Shown here: in pieces, positions 32,475-40,709 of the stretch
Numbering within the stretch: position 1 is the stretch's first letter
How the letters are laid out: each line of letters starts with the position of its first letter
Assembly: GCA_910584645.1 (NCBI GenBank)
Contig: CAJUAU010000006.1
Location: forward strand, 1 to 64,000
From: an uncultured Eubacterium sp.
Lineage (GTDB): Bacteria; Bacillota; Clostridia; Lachnospirales; Lachnospiraceae
Direction of reading: 5' to 3'
DNA length: 64,000 nucleotides
Position numbers and translations under genes: made by a program
Notes under the pieces: generated by a model
What the model was told of the DNA's origin: nothing
Seen by the model: the letters and a program-made list of their open reading frames with translations, nothing else
The model's database searches: none

Positions 32475-34895
32475 TCAATCAGAGTTTCTCTCCCACTCTT
32501 CATAACTGATACATTCTGCCACATTTGCAGGACGTTTCTCCCTGTCATCCAGACAGCGGAAATATTTCCACCAGTCTTCGTCCTTACGATTCTTGATTAT
32601 ATCTAATATGTCTCCCACAACCGCCGGGTTCGCCTTGTAGCTTCCGGCAGAGGTGACAGAAACTGTGCCTCCGGCAATGATAAGTCCCTCAAAATTACTG
32701 CTGACCGTCACATTCTTAGCACAGAGGACAATCCCCTTCTCAATTCCGGGATCAATCGTATAATCGTCATTTCTACAAATGATCTTCCAGTCATCATATC
32801 CCGGCACGCTGTCAAACCGGTCTGGCAGATAACTGCCATCCTTCTTGAACTCATTATCATCTTCTTCCGGTTTTCCATTTGTATCTACGATATTCAATAT
32901 CACATTTTTAACCAGTTCATCCTTGCTCTTATCATCCAGCATTCTACGAACATCCGCCACGTTCTCACTTCCGGAAGAAAGCAGTGCCATCTGCAGTCCG
33001 AGATAACTCCGCATCTTAGACTGCCCGTCGACCAGAAGTTTGTTAACCGGCATGTTCGTCCCATCGAAATAATTTGGAGACTGCTGCTTCGCACCAGTAT
33101 TACTGTAATAATCATGTACAATATTACCAGCGATCAGATAGAGCGCCGGAGATATCTTCATACTTCCGTCCAGGGTAGCGATATAGGACTGCGCCCGGTC
33201 ATCCAGATATTCTTTATTAGGCTTAGTTGTATTAGGTGCAGTTCCTTCTTCCTGGTTATAATAGTTGGAAAAGTATTCATTCGCTGCCGTCTCACTCTTA
33301 AAATTTAGATAGAGATATACATACTGGCCACTGTTATTATAGTTCGCTGTGATCTCTTCCCCGGGCTTCAGAAAATCTGCCATCGTCTTTCCTGTGTTTC
33401 CAATAGCAAGACTTTTCAAAGCTGCAATATTTACCTTGTTTCGGGCATCCGTATCATCCCCCACCTCTGCTCCCACAAGTGGATTGTGTCCATCCAGGAT
33501 AAACTCTTCCGGAACCAGGTAAGCAATCTGATTGCTCTTCACTGCCACAGATTCGCCCATCATAATATCGTCCACGGATGATTGATAACTTCCGTCTGCC
33601 AGTTTTTCATTTCTTTGAACAAAGGTTCTTCCTGCCAGGATCAGTTTCATCAAACCATTGGATGTAAGCGTAGTATTTCTTCCATTGATCAATATTGCAC
33701 TACTGTAGTCAGAGCGCAAGGATGCACTTCCTCCTGATGTATCCGAATTATCCCGGTTATAACTATAACCATAATAATTTCCACCAAGATTGACCGTAGC
33801 ATTATCGTCCTCAATACTCGTATCATCCAGAATATACGCATTATCATTAATATTTACATTTGAAGTCCTGGAAGCTCCCACCGCCGGCACCGGCTTTCGG
33901 ACCACAATATTTTTCAGCCACAGTTCTCCCAGGCTGGTCATACCGCTTAATCCGCTCATTTTTACATCAGCACCGGAAAAGATATTCAGATTGCCCCGGC
34001 TGATGATCCGCTTGCTCTTAAACACGGCCCTGGTCTCCGGATGAATCTGAATCCCGGAGTCCTCATCATCGTTTGGACTCTGTATTTTTTTAGCAGTACC
34101 GGAATAAACATTTCCGGAAACCGTCGCATCCGATGAGTTATTACCAGTATCCACACGAAGAATGTCATCACTGATGGAAATATAGTGCTTCAGCTCCTCA
34201 AAGGTGCGGTTCCCCTCAAAAGCGTAGTCTGGCACACCAATCCTGATATCCGTTTTCACACTGGACTGGTAATCCGTATCATCTTTGTATTTGATGGTCA
34301 GTCCCCGGATCAGCAGATACAGTTCTTTTTCATCTTTATCATACTCAAAACGGTACCGGAGATCATTGGTCCCATAGGTTGAACCCAATGTAGACGGGTC
34401 GGTGGACATCTTTTTGATCAGATCCATACTCAGCTGTTCCCAGTCCGTAGTCACCACGGAACCCGTAGCCGGCTTTTTCTCAATCTCCTTGATCTCTGCC
34501 GAAGTTTCCGTCGGAGCCAGCGCATCGTGATTCAGTTTCCTGACGATCCCCGTCAGATACTTCTTCCCATATATGGTTTTCATCTGGCTGGTCATCTTTG
34601 GCGACGTATAGTGTTCCACTACCTCCAGATAAGCCTTTTCATTCTCCTTGCCGGCAATTTCCTCAATGCCGCTTCTTATCTCTGACAAATAACCTTCTGT
34701 CTGGTAAAAATTATCCGTGGAATAATGATCCACAATAACAGTCGTCACATAGTTTGTAGCCACAGACATCACTGTGGCTCCAACAATTGATACAAACATA
34801 ACACCGATCACAACAAAGATAAATGCAGAACCGCTGTCATCCTTTTTGATCTTATCCAGTTTTTCTTTCAGTAGGCTTCTTAATTTCTGAACCAT
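32475..34895 (-). CDS. Very large prepilin-like protein of the pilus operon
   Basis: An 806-residue protein with a PilX-like N-terminus: KKDDSGSAFIFVVIGVMFVSIVG, where a Gly-Ser-Ala-Phe replaces the usual G-F-x-x-x-E and the +5 Glu is missing. A helix to about residue 45 is followed by a long strand-rich ectodomain. The central part (about 275-420) has short repeated turns with Asn/Asp/Ser (for example NVNINDNAYILDDTSIEDDN), suggestive of a beta-solenoid, and the C-terminal NVTVSSNFEGLIIAGGTVSV is similar. It could be a tip adhesin carried by a pilin anchor. No catalytic motif was recognised. Confidence 0.8.
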   Translation of the reverse strand: MVQKLRSLLKEKLDKIKKDDSGSAFIFVVIGVMFVSIVGATVMSVATNYVTTVIVDHYSTDNFYQTEGYLSEIRSGIEEIAGKENEKAYLEVVEHYTSPKMTSQMKTIYGKKYLTGIVRKLNHDALAPTETSAEIKEIEKKPATGSVVTTDWEQLSMDLIKKMSTDPSTLGSTYGTNDLRYRFEYDKDEKELYLLIRGLTIKYKDDTDYQSSVKTDIRIGVPDYAFEGNRTFEELKHYISISDDILRVDTGNNSSDATVSGNVYSGTAKKIQSPNDDEDSGIQIHPETRAVFKSKRIISRGNLNIFSGADVKMSGLSGMTSLGELWLKNIVVRKPVPAVGASRTSNVNINDNAYILDDTSIEDDNATVNLGGNYYGYSYNRDNSDTSGGSASLRSDYSSAILINGRNTTLTSNGLMKLILAGRTFVQRNEKLADGSYQSSVDDIMMGESVAVKSNQIAYLVPEEFILDGHNPLVGAEVGDDTDARNKVNIAALKSLAIGNTGKTMADFLKPGEEITANYNNSGQYVYLYLNFKSETAANEYFSNYYNQEEGTAPNTTKPNKEYLDDRAQSYIATLDGSMKISPALYLIAGNIVHDYYSNTGAKQQSPNYFDGTNMPVNKLLVDGQSKMRSYLGLQMALLSSGSENVADVRRMLDDKSKDELVKNVILNIVDTNGKPEEDDNEFKKDGSYLPDRFDSVPGYDDWKIICRNDDYTIDPGIEKGIVLCAKNVTVSSNFEGLIIAGGTVSVTSAGSYKANPAVVGDILDIIKNRKDEDWWKYFRCLDDREKRPANVAECISYEEWERNSD

Positions 34896-34946
34896 CGAAA
34901 AACCCCCTATTCATCCTTTCCGTATCCGGCACCCCTCCATCAACTG

Positions 34947-36281
34947 TTACTCTGCATAAGTAGATTCTATATGAGCTAACACGTTATCTTTTGTAAACTC
35001 CTGTGTATTTGCCGGAAATATGTCAACATACATCTTTCCGATGCGCCGTTTTTTCACTTTGGAAACATAAGAATCATATTTATTTAACGAATTCTTCTGC
35101 AACGTAAAACCAATAGTCTTAATACTATTATCCGGATAATCCGGTCGGTTCAGATTGGAGTAATACTTCATGGGAGCAACATTGAGCATATTTTCATCCA
35201 TCACCAAAGTATAATTACCAATATTTGACACCCCCGGTGCCGGGGTAACAGATGGATCCGGTGTCTCCCCTGGCGCTGGAACTGACAGATCCTGATAGGT
35301 ATAATATATATTTATATTTATCTTTTTCTTTTCATCCTCAGTAAATCCCGAATCACTGATCACTTTAAAATGCTCCTGCCTGGAACTGTCCCACGCAGGT
35401 TTATAAAATATAAAAATATTCTTCAGTTTGGACTTGCTGATCTCCGTCTGCTCCAGGGTTACTTCTTTCTGGATCACCTGTCCCGGGGTTGCTGCCGCCA
35501 TAACGTCCGTATAAATCTCGCTCACCGCTGAGTCCACTTCATCATCTTCCGTTGCCACTACATTCGTATTTCCATATACTTCACTGGGACTCGGAATATA
35601 GTAATCGTTATACTGGGCATCGATATCCGAACCATCTTTTGCTTTGGTATCACTATCATAAATATCGAAATCAAAATGAACCTTTGCTCTATATTTTGAA
35701 TTATTCACCACCACGTTACGTGTAATATCCATGGGAAGAGGATCCGCCGCCGGTTCCACAGTATACTCTGGCAAAGGCGATGGATCTACAGACCATTCCT
35801 CTGTACGATCCGGAGTTGGTGTAGGAGAAGCCAGAGGTATCGGGGACGGTGTCGCAGCACCTGCAAGCACATTGGTTCCCTTCCGGATATCCAGACAGAT
35901 CACACGATTTAACCCGCTCTCAATCGTTGCTGGTGTTATTGCCGTCACATTTGTCGGAACCGTATAGGAATATTTGTAAAATACTCTCACCAGATATGTA
36001 GAATCAGAAGCAGGTGGTGCAGCCGTTGCTCCTGGTGCCGGCGTCGCGACCAGGTCCTCAATCTGTTCAACATGAGAATAAGCCTTTAATTCTTCCACGA
36101 CATCTTCCGCCGCCATCGTAGCCGTCTGACGTTCCCGCCCATCGATGGTCCTCACCGATGAGTAGGTAAAATAGTTGATAACCGGCAGTGTTACCAGTGC
36201 CAGTATAGTAAGTGCCAGTATAACTTCCACCAGCGAAAAACCACTGTCATCTTTCATCCATTCCTTACAACGCACATTCAC
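34947..36281 (-). CDS. Prepilin-type protein, PilV-like, with Pro-rich linkers
   Basis: A 444-residue prepilin. The leader ends DDSGFSLVEVILALTILALVTLPV, with cleavage after Gly14 and Glu at +5. The body contains three Pro/Ala/Thr linkers (around APGATAAPPAS, PSPIPLASPTPTPD and APGETPDPSVTPAPG) joining strand-rich parts. Such length is unusual for a minor pilin (usually 130-200 residues). AAAGGTGG lies 5 bp before the ATG. By position it is a PilV/GspI-like component. Confidence 0.87.
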   Translation of the reverse strand: MNVRCKEWMKDDSGFSLVEVILALTILALVTLPVINYFTYSSVRTIDGRERQTATMAAEDVVEELKAYSHVEQIEDLVATPAPGATAAPPASDSTYLVRVFYKYSYTVPTNVTAITPATIESGLNRVICLDIRKGTNVLAGAATPSPIPLASPTPTPDRTEEWSVDPSPLPEYTVEPAADPLPMDITRNVVVNNSKYRAKVHFDFDIYDSDTKAKDGSDIDAQYNDYYIPSPSEVYGNTNVVATEDDEVDSAVSEIYTDVMAAATPGQVIQKEVTLEQTEISKSKLKNIFIFYKPAWDSSRQEHFKVISDSGFTEDEKKKININIYYTYQDLSVPAPGETPDPSVTPAPGVSNIGNYTLVMDENMLNVAPMKYYSNLNRPDYPDNSIKTIGFTLQKNSLNKYDSYVSKVKKRRIGKMYVDIFPANTQEFTKDNVLAHIESTYAE

Positions 36282-36305
36282 ACCACCTTTCTATAGGATC
36301 AAAAA

Positions 36306-37025
36306 CTACTCTTTATCTTTGCTGAAATCACCAAATACGTTATCCACTCCTAAAGGAAACTCAGATATATCCACTTCTTTATAGGGTACACCATTTCCAA
36401 GCATGGAATAGAAATTAACTCCAATGCTGCCCGTCAGTTTCCCGCTGCTCTTGTCAAAAGACAGATTTACATCTCCCACAGAAAGCTTCTCTTTGTTTTC
36501 GGTAATCCAATCCAGCGCCTTATATACTTGTTTGGTCGTACCAGAAAAATTGATCGTATATGTAGCTGTCGAACCAATCATCTGATCCATATCAACAACG
36601 GTGATCTCTGATAAGGGCTCTTCTTGATCTTTATCCGAAGCCTCAGTTCCTTCGGTTATCTCACCTTTAAAATAAAACGGCGCCTGCTCTCCCGGAGTAA
36701 TACTTTCAATATCAATCCCTGTATTGATCATAAGACGGTAGATCAGATAAACTGACTTCTGCTGGGTGATCTTAACCGGAAATGACTGAATAAAATCTCC
36801 AATATCATCTACATACAGTGATGTAAATACCTCAAGATCTGTCACTTTGGGCTGCAGGCTTTCCAAATAGGCGATCCGCTCATTGGTATCGGCAGTCCTC
36901 TTATCAAAATCAGCAGCCTTATCCATATTGGTCTGGTAAACAAAGAAATAGGTGAGAACAATAAACATAACTGCTACCAGTATAAGAATAACCCGAATCT
37001 GTGCCAGTGTAAGTTTTCCCTTCAT
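36306..37025 (-). CDS. PilO-like type IV pilus assembly protein
   Basis: A 239-residue bitopic protein. One membrane segment (IRVILILVAVMFIVLTYFFVY, about 10-30) is followed by a coiled coil (about 35-60) and a ferredoxin-like periplasm-type domain (SITPGEQAPFYFKGEI), the PilO arrangement. It would pair with the PilN part of the preceding fusion protein. The ATG at 37025 lies immediately after the pilM stop and 9 bp from AGGAGG; an ATG six codons earlier overlaps the ribosome site. Confidence 0.82.
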   Translation of the reverse strand: MKGKLTLAQIRVILILVAVMFIVLTYFFVYQTNMDKAADFDKRTADTNERIAYLESLQPKVTDLEVFTSLYVDDIGDFIQSFPVKITQQKSVYLIYRLMINTGIDIESITPGEQAPFYFKGEITEGTEASDKDQEEPLSEITVVDMDQMIGSTATYTINFSGTTKQVYKALDWITENKEKLSVGDVNLSFDKSSGKLTGSIGVNFYSMLGNGVPYKEVDISEFPLGVDNVFGDFSKDKE

Positions 37026-37026
37026 A

Positions 37027-38865
37027 TCATTTCGCCTCCTCATTTACCATAAGTATATCCCCTAAATACTCAAGTTCAGCTGTGTCCAATTTTTCCTCAG
37101 CTTCGACATATTCAAAAGAAATCGTATATTTATATTGTCTCTTCTTAGTGACCTCATTTTCTGTCTTGGCAATGGAACTTGATATGGTAACATTTTTAAT
37201 TTCCTGAAGCAGGTTCAGGCGGATCACAAGGGCAGAAACAGAAGAAAGCTTATCCTGAGAAGTACAGCTGACCGTCCCCCCTTCATCTGTCACAGAAATC
37301 GAATCAATACAGAAAGATTCCGGACATCCTTCCTTAATGTCATCCAGCACCTTGTGCAGCTGGTTATTATTGGTATTTACCCGGTTCTTAATCAGAAAAT
37401 AAGTTGCAACCTTTTTTCTTGTTTCTTCCAGTTCCTTATACTTCGCTTCTACCGGCAGAAGAGACAACTCCTTTGCATGTGCGGTATCATACCTGCTGGA
37501 GGCAGAATTTAGCTGAATCACGGAAAAAAGAGATACCGCAACACAGAGAATAATAGCTGCCACAAAAACCGCCGCAATACTCATAACTGAATCCTTTGTA
37601 GCCACCTTATTTTTAATCTCGTCAGGAATAAAGTTAACTGGACTGTAAACAGCACCAAAGCATCCCACATACTGGAGAATATTCGCATTTACTTCAATCT
37701 GGCGGTTAAAGGAAACACCGATCAGTTCATTTGGTGTCTGCGCCGGAATTCCCAGCTCATTATTCATCAGCTCATGAATCCCTGCAATATTAGCTCCGTT
37801 TCCCGTCACAATTATAGACTGGATCCGATCCTCTCTGTATCTTGAATTATAATACTCCATAACACGATATATGTTACCGATCAAGGAAGAAGCACTCTGG
37901 GTCAGCTCAATACGTTTCTGCATGGAGAGATCTCCCTGAGGATTTGACGCATTCAGCGTATGGAGAAGTACCCTCTGGGATGCCAGAAGCCGGACGGCCT
38001 TATCATATTCTGGAACCTGAAATGCTGGTTCCGACATTGCCGCTTCTATTATATTAGTGGCCCCATAGGGAATTACCCTCTGCAAAAGCAGCTTCTCCTT
38101 ACTCATGATATTGATCAGGGTATTGTCACGGTTGATCTGGACAGCCATTTCCACACCGTCTGTCACCTGACGTTTCATGATCTGGAAAATACCATTTCCA
38201 TCTACCTCAATGCCTGCAACTCTGAAATCACAGCCCTCTGCCAAAGCATAGTAGGACCTTACCAGATCGATCGGAGCGGCATAAACGAGAAGATCAATCA
38301 CCCGCTCTGTCTGCTTTTCGTTCTTTTTTCCCTTTTTTTCATCAGAGGAATCCTTGCTCTTCTTCTCTTTCTTTTTCTTCTTTTTCTTGGTATCATCCGT
38401 GATCTCCGGATTCTCCGCTTTTTTTCTCTCTCTTTCCTTTTCTCTCTCCTTCTCGCTGCCATCAGTAACTTCTTCATTTTCACCGATTTCCCTGCTATCT
38501 CCCTGTTTTACATAAGAGAAAATATAGCGCTCTTTGTCTACCGGAAACATGTCTCCAACTTTCGCATCTACGATAGACTGAATCTTACTATCCTTAACAA
38601 ATGGAATCGTCGTCTCACGATTGGCGATCTTTGATGAACTCAGGGAAAATATAACGTCCTTTGTGGTAATTCCCTTTTCCTGACATGCCTGCTTAATCCT
38701 TCGGCTTACATCTATAATATTTTTAACTTCTCCGTCTACCACGGACCCCTGGGGCGTCGGTACGCGGACACAGCCATAAACCGTAGGATTCACAGCCGAA
38801 TTATCCATATGTACAATTCTTATCGTCTTTGTCCCCACACGAACTACTACAACCTTTTTAGCCAT
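37027..38865 (-). CDS. pilM: PilM-PilN fusion protein of the type IV pilus
   Basis: A 612-residue protein. Residues 1-410 are an actin-like PilM ATPase domain (KKVVVVRVGTKTIRIVHMDN, VIFSLSSSKIANRETTIPFV and TGNGANIAGIHELM). The PilM domain is interrupted at about 135-190 by a highly charged insert, mostly Lys, Glu, Asp and Arg. NFIPDEIKNK near 430 resembles the PilN peptide that PilM binds; then come a membrane segment (SIAAVFVAAIILCVAVSLFSV), a coiled coil and a PilN-like domain. In many bacteria PilM and PilN are separate. The start at 38865 follows AAGGAGG. Confidence 0.85.
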   Translation of the reverse strand: MAKKVVVVRVGTKTIRIVHMDNSAVNPTVYGCVRVPTPQGSVVDGEVKNIIDVSRRIKQACQEKGITTKDVIFSLSSSKIANRETTIPFVKDSKIQSIVDAKVGDMFPVDKERYIFSYVKQGDSREIGENEEVTDGSEKEREKERERKKAENPEITDDTKKKKKKKEKKSKDSSDEKKGKKNEKQTERVIDLLVYAAPIDLVRSYYALAEGCDFRVAGIEVDGNGIFQIMKRQVTDGVEMAVQINRDNTLINIMSKEKLLLQRVIPYGATNIIEAAMSEPAFQVPEYDKAVRLLASQRVLLHTLNASNPQGDLSMQKRIELTQSASSLIGNIYRVMEYYNSRYREDRIQSIIVTGNGANIAGIHELMNNELGIPAQTPNELIGVSFNRQIEVNANILQYVGCFGAVYSPVNFIPDEIKNKVATKDSVMSIAAVFVAAIILCVAVSLFSVIQLNSASSRYDTAHAKELSLLPVEAKYKELEETRKKVATYFLIKNRVNTNNNQLHKVLDDIKEGCPESFCIDSISVTDEGGTVSCTSQDKLSSVSALVIRLNLLQEIKNVTISSSIAKTENEVTKKRQYKYTISFEYVEAEEKLDTAELEYLGDILMVNEEAK

Positions 38866-39063
38866 AATAACCTCCTTTGTAATGCACCACTCTCTCCTGA
38901 TCTGCCTCATACGATCAGTGCATATTACCCTCCTCATTTCTCATTTTATGGATTTCACTGCCTTTTCTATTTCTGTAGTGAAGTTCTGCACAAGTAGAAT
39001 GCTATAAGTAAAAAAAAGAAAAGGTACTAAAATCCACAAAATCTTATAACCAGAATCTTGTTC

Positions 39064-39822
39064 CTATACAACACCCAGGCCGATATACCAGTCCAAAAAA
39101 CGCTCTCCCCAAAGCATAGCGACAAATATCCCTACCGACAGGTAAGGTCCCATAGCAAACTTGGTTTTATTTTTTGTCACCGCTATGATCATACACTGGA
39201 TCACCGAACCAACGATGCATCCCACCGCCAGGGCAAGCATAATGTTCTGCCATCCCAGACACAATCCAGCCGCCGCCATCAGCTTGATATCTCCTCCGCC
39301 AATCCCTTTTCCCCTTGTGATAATAAGACACAAGAACAGAAAAAGGCTTGCTGCAAAGAAGCCAATCAAATAATGGATCCAATTTTCAAGATCAAATACA
39401 ATATGTACGATCCCAATCCCCAGAATAACAGCATTTATTTTAACCGGGATCTCCAATGTCCGGTAGTCGATCACACTTAGAGCCAGAAGAGCAGACGCCA
39501 AAAAAGCATACAACACGCTCTCAGCATTCAGACCATTGGTCCCGAACACCACCAGATACAAAACGCCGTTCAAAAGTTCCACCGCCGGGTATTGAAGGGA
39601 TAACTTGCTCCCGCAGTACCGACACCTCCCTTTCAAGAAGAGGAAACTGAACAGCGGGAACAAATCATACCAGACCAGTTTATGGTCACAGCTCATACAA
39701 TGAGAGTTCACCATGACAACACTTTCTTTTTTCGGAATCCTGTATATGCATACATTCAGAAAACTTCCGATCACAATACCGTATACAAAAACGATTATGT
39801 AAAGAAATTTGTCCATTGTCAT
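39064..39822 (-). CDS. pilD: Prepilin peptidase (A24 family)
   Basis: A 252-residue polytopic aspartic protease that cleaves class III leaders and N-methylates the new end. An N-terminal zinc-type motif has CMSC and CRYC (about residues 42-71). The catalytic aspartates are in VIDYRTLEIP and in GGGDIKL, the GxGD site. It lies between pilA and the PilM-PilN gene and would serve all prepilins of the locus. Confidence 0.94.
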   Translation of the reverse strand: MTMDKFLYIIVFVYGIVIGSFLNVCIYRIPKKESVVMVNSHCMSCDHKLVWYDLFPLFSFLFLKGRCRYCGSKLSLQYPAVELLNGVLYLVVFGTNGLNAESVLYAFLASALLALSVIDYRTLEIPVKINAVILGIGIVHIVFDLENWIHYLIGFFAASLFLFLCLIITRGKGIGGGDIKLMAAAGLCLGWQNIMLALAVGCIVGSVIQCMIIAVTKNKTKFAMGPYLSVGIFVAMLWGERFLDWYIGLGVV

Positions 39823-39883
39823 GATTTCTCTCCCATTTATGTCCGTTCACATAGCAGGCAAATCAAGAGATCAGCCATCTGAC

Positions 39884-40465
39884 TTACTTAGCTTCACCCT
39901 TCCCATCCACTTTCGTGTTGGAAATGCAGAACAGCGCATTGTCGTTGTAGCGGCATGCAGCTACGTCTTCAACAACACTTTTGCCAGCAACAGTAATCTT
40001 GCTCTTGTCGCCTTTGTGTGTGTCGTTGCTCGTATCATGTGCCAGATAAACATATACAACATTGTCTTTGGTATTAACAAATACTTTTACGTCTTTGCCC
40101 TTGGCATTGTTCGAGGAAAAGCTTGGAACTGCATCACCCAACGTCGTCTTTACTGCTTCAACGATTTTTCCAGAATTAGTACTGCCTGAAGCTGCCCAGC
40201 TTGCACCACTAGTTGTTGTAAGGTCAAAGCTTTCTCCACCAGCACCTGTTGTGATCTGCTTATCCGCAACCGCTGTCGTCACCGCACTGGCAACTGTGTC
40301 AAGCGCCTGAAGATCCTTTGACTCCCTAGACTTCTCCAGATAAGGGATAACAGCCAGCGCTACTACTCCGACTAAGATTGCCATAATCGCAATAACAATG
40401 ATCAACTCAACAAGAGAAAAACCCTCATTGGAACCGCTTAAGTACTTCTGCATTTTTTTCTTCAT
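39884..40465 (-). CDS. pilA: Major type IV pilin
   Basis: A 193-residue prepilin with leader ending SGSNEGFSLVELIIVIAI: cleavage after Gly16, Phe1 and Glu5 of the mature pilin, and a canonical 25-residue hydrophobic helix. The mature globular part has strand-rich sequence with two cysteines (ACRYNDNALFC) near the C-terminus, a possible disulfide loop. It is first behind its own near-consensus promoter with an untranslated hairpin, as expected of the most abundant subunit. AAGGAG lies 8 bp before the ATG. Confidence 0.92.
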   Translation of the reverse strand: MKKKMQKYLSGSNEGFSLVELIIVIAIMAILVGVVALAVIPYLEKSRESKDLQALDTVASAVTTAVADKQITTGAGGESFDLTTTSGASWAASGSTNSGKIVEAVKTTLGDAVPSFSSNNAKGKDVKVFVNTKDNVVYVYLAHDTSNDTHKGDKSKITVAGKSVVEDVAACRYNDNALFCISNTKVDGKGEAK

Positions 40466-40497
40466 AATCCATTCTCCTTTTTTAATATTATTATTCA

Positions 40498-40517
40498 AGC
40501 ACTGTTCGTGCAGTGCT
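40498..40517 (-). promoter_or_regulatory. Hairpin in the pilA untranslated leader
   Basis: AGCACTG and CAGTGCT form a 7-bp stem around TTCGTG, 12 bp after the predicted start of transcription and 33 bp before the pilA ATG. A 5' hairpin could stabilise an abundant mRNA. It has no T-run. Confidence 0.5.
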
Positions 40518-40536
40518 CAAACGATTAATTTAGATA

Positions 40537-40565
40537 AATATATCATAATTTTATTTTTTTTTCAA
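40537..40565 (-). promoter_or_regulatory. Predicted pilA promoter
   Basis: On the minus strand TTGAAA (40560-40565) and TATATT (40537-40542) are 17 bp apart inside a very A/T-rich stretch with phased A and T runs. Transcription would start near 40530 and could run to the terminator at 27438-27476. Confidence 0.65.
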
Positions 40566-40709
40566 TAGTTTTCACATTTTTTTTATTTATTTAACATTTT
40601 TGAAATATTTTCCACATTTCCCCAGTCTTATTTTATGTATATATTGAAAAATGACCATTTCAATGATAAAATATTACATATGCCATTAATGAAAGGATTT
40701 GTTACATAT

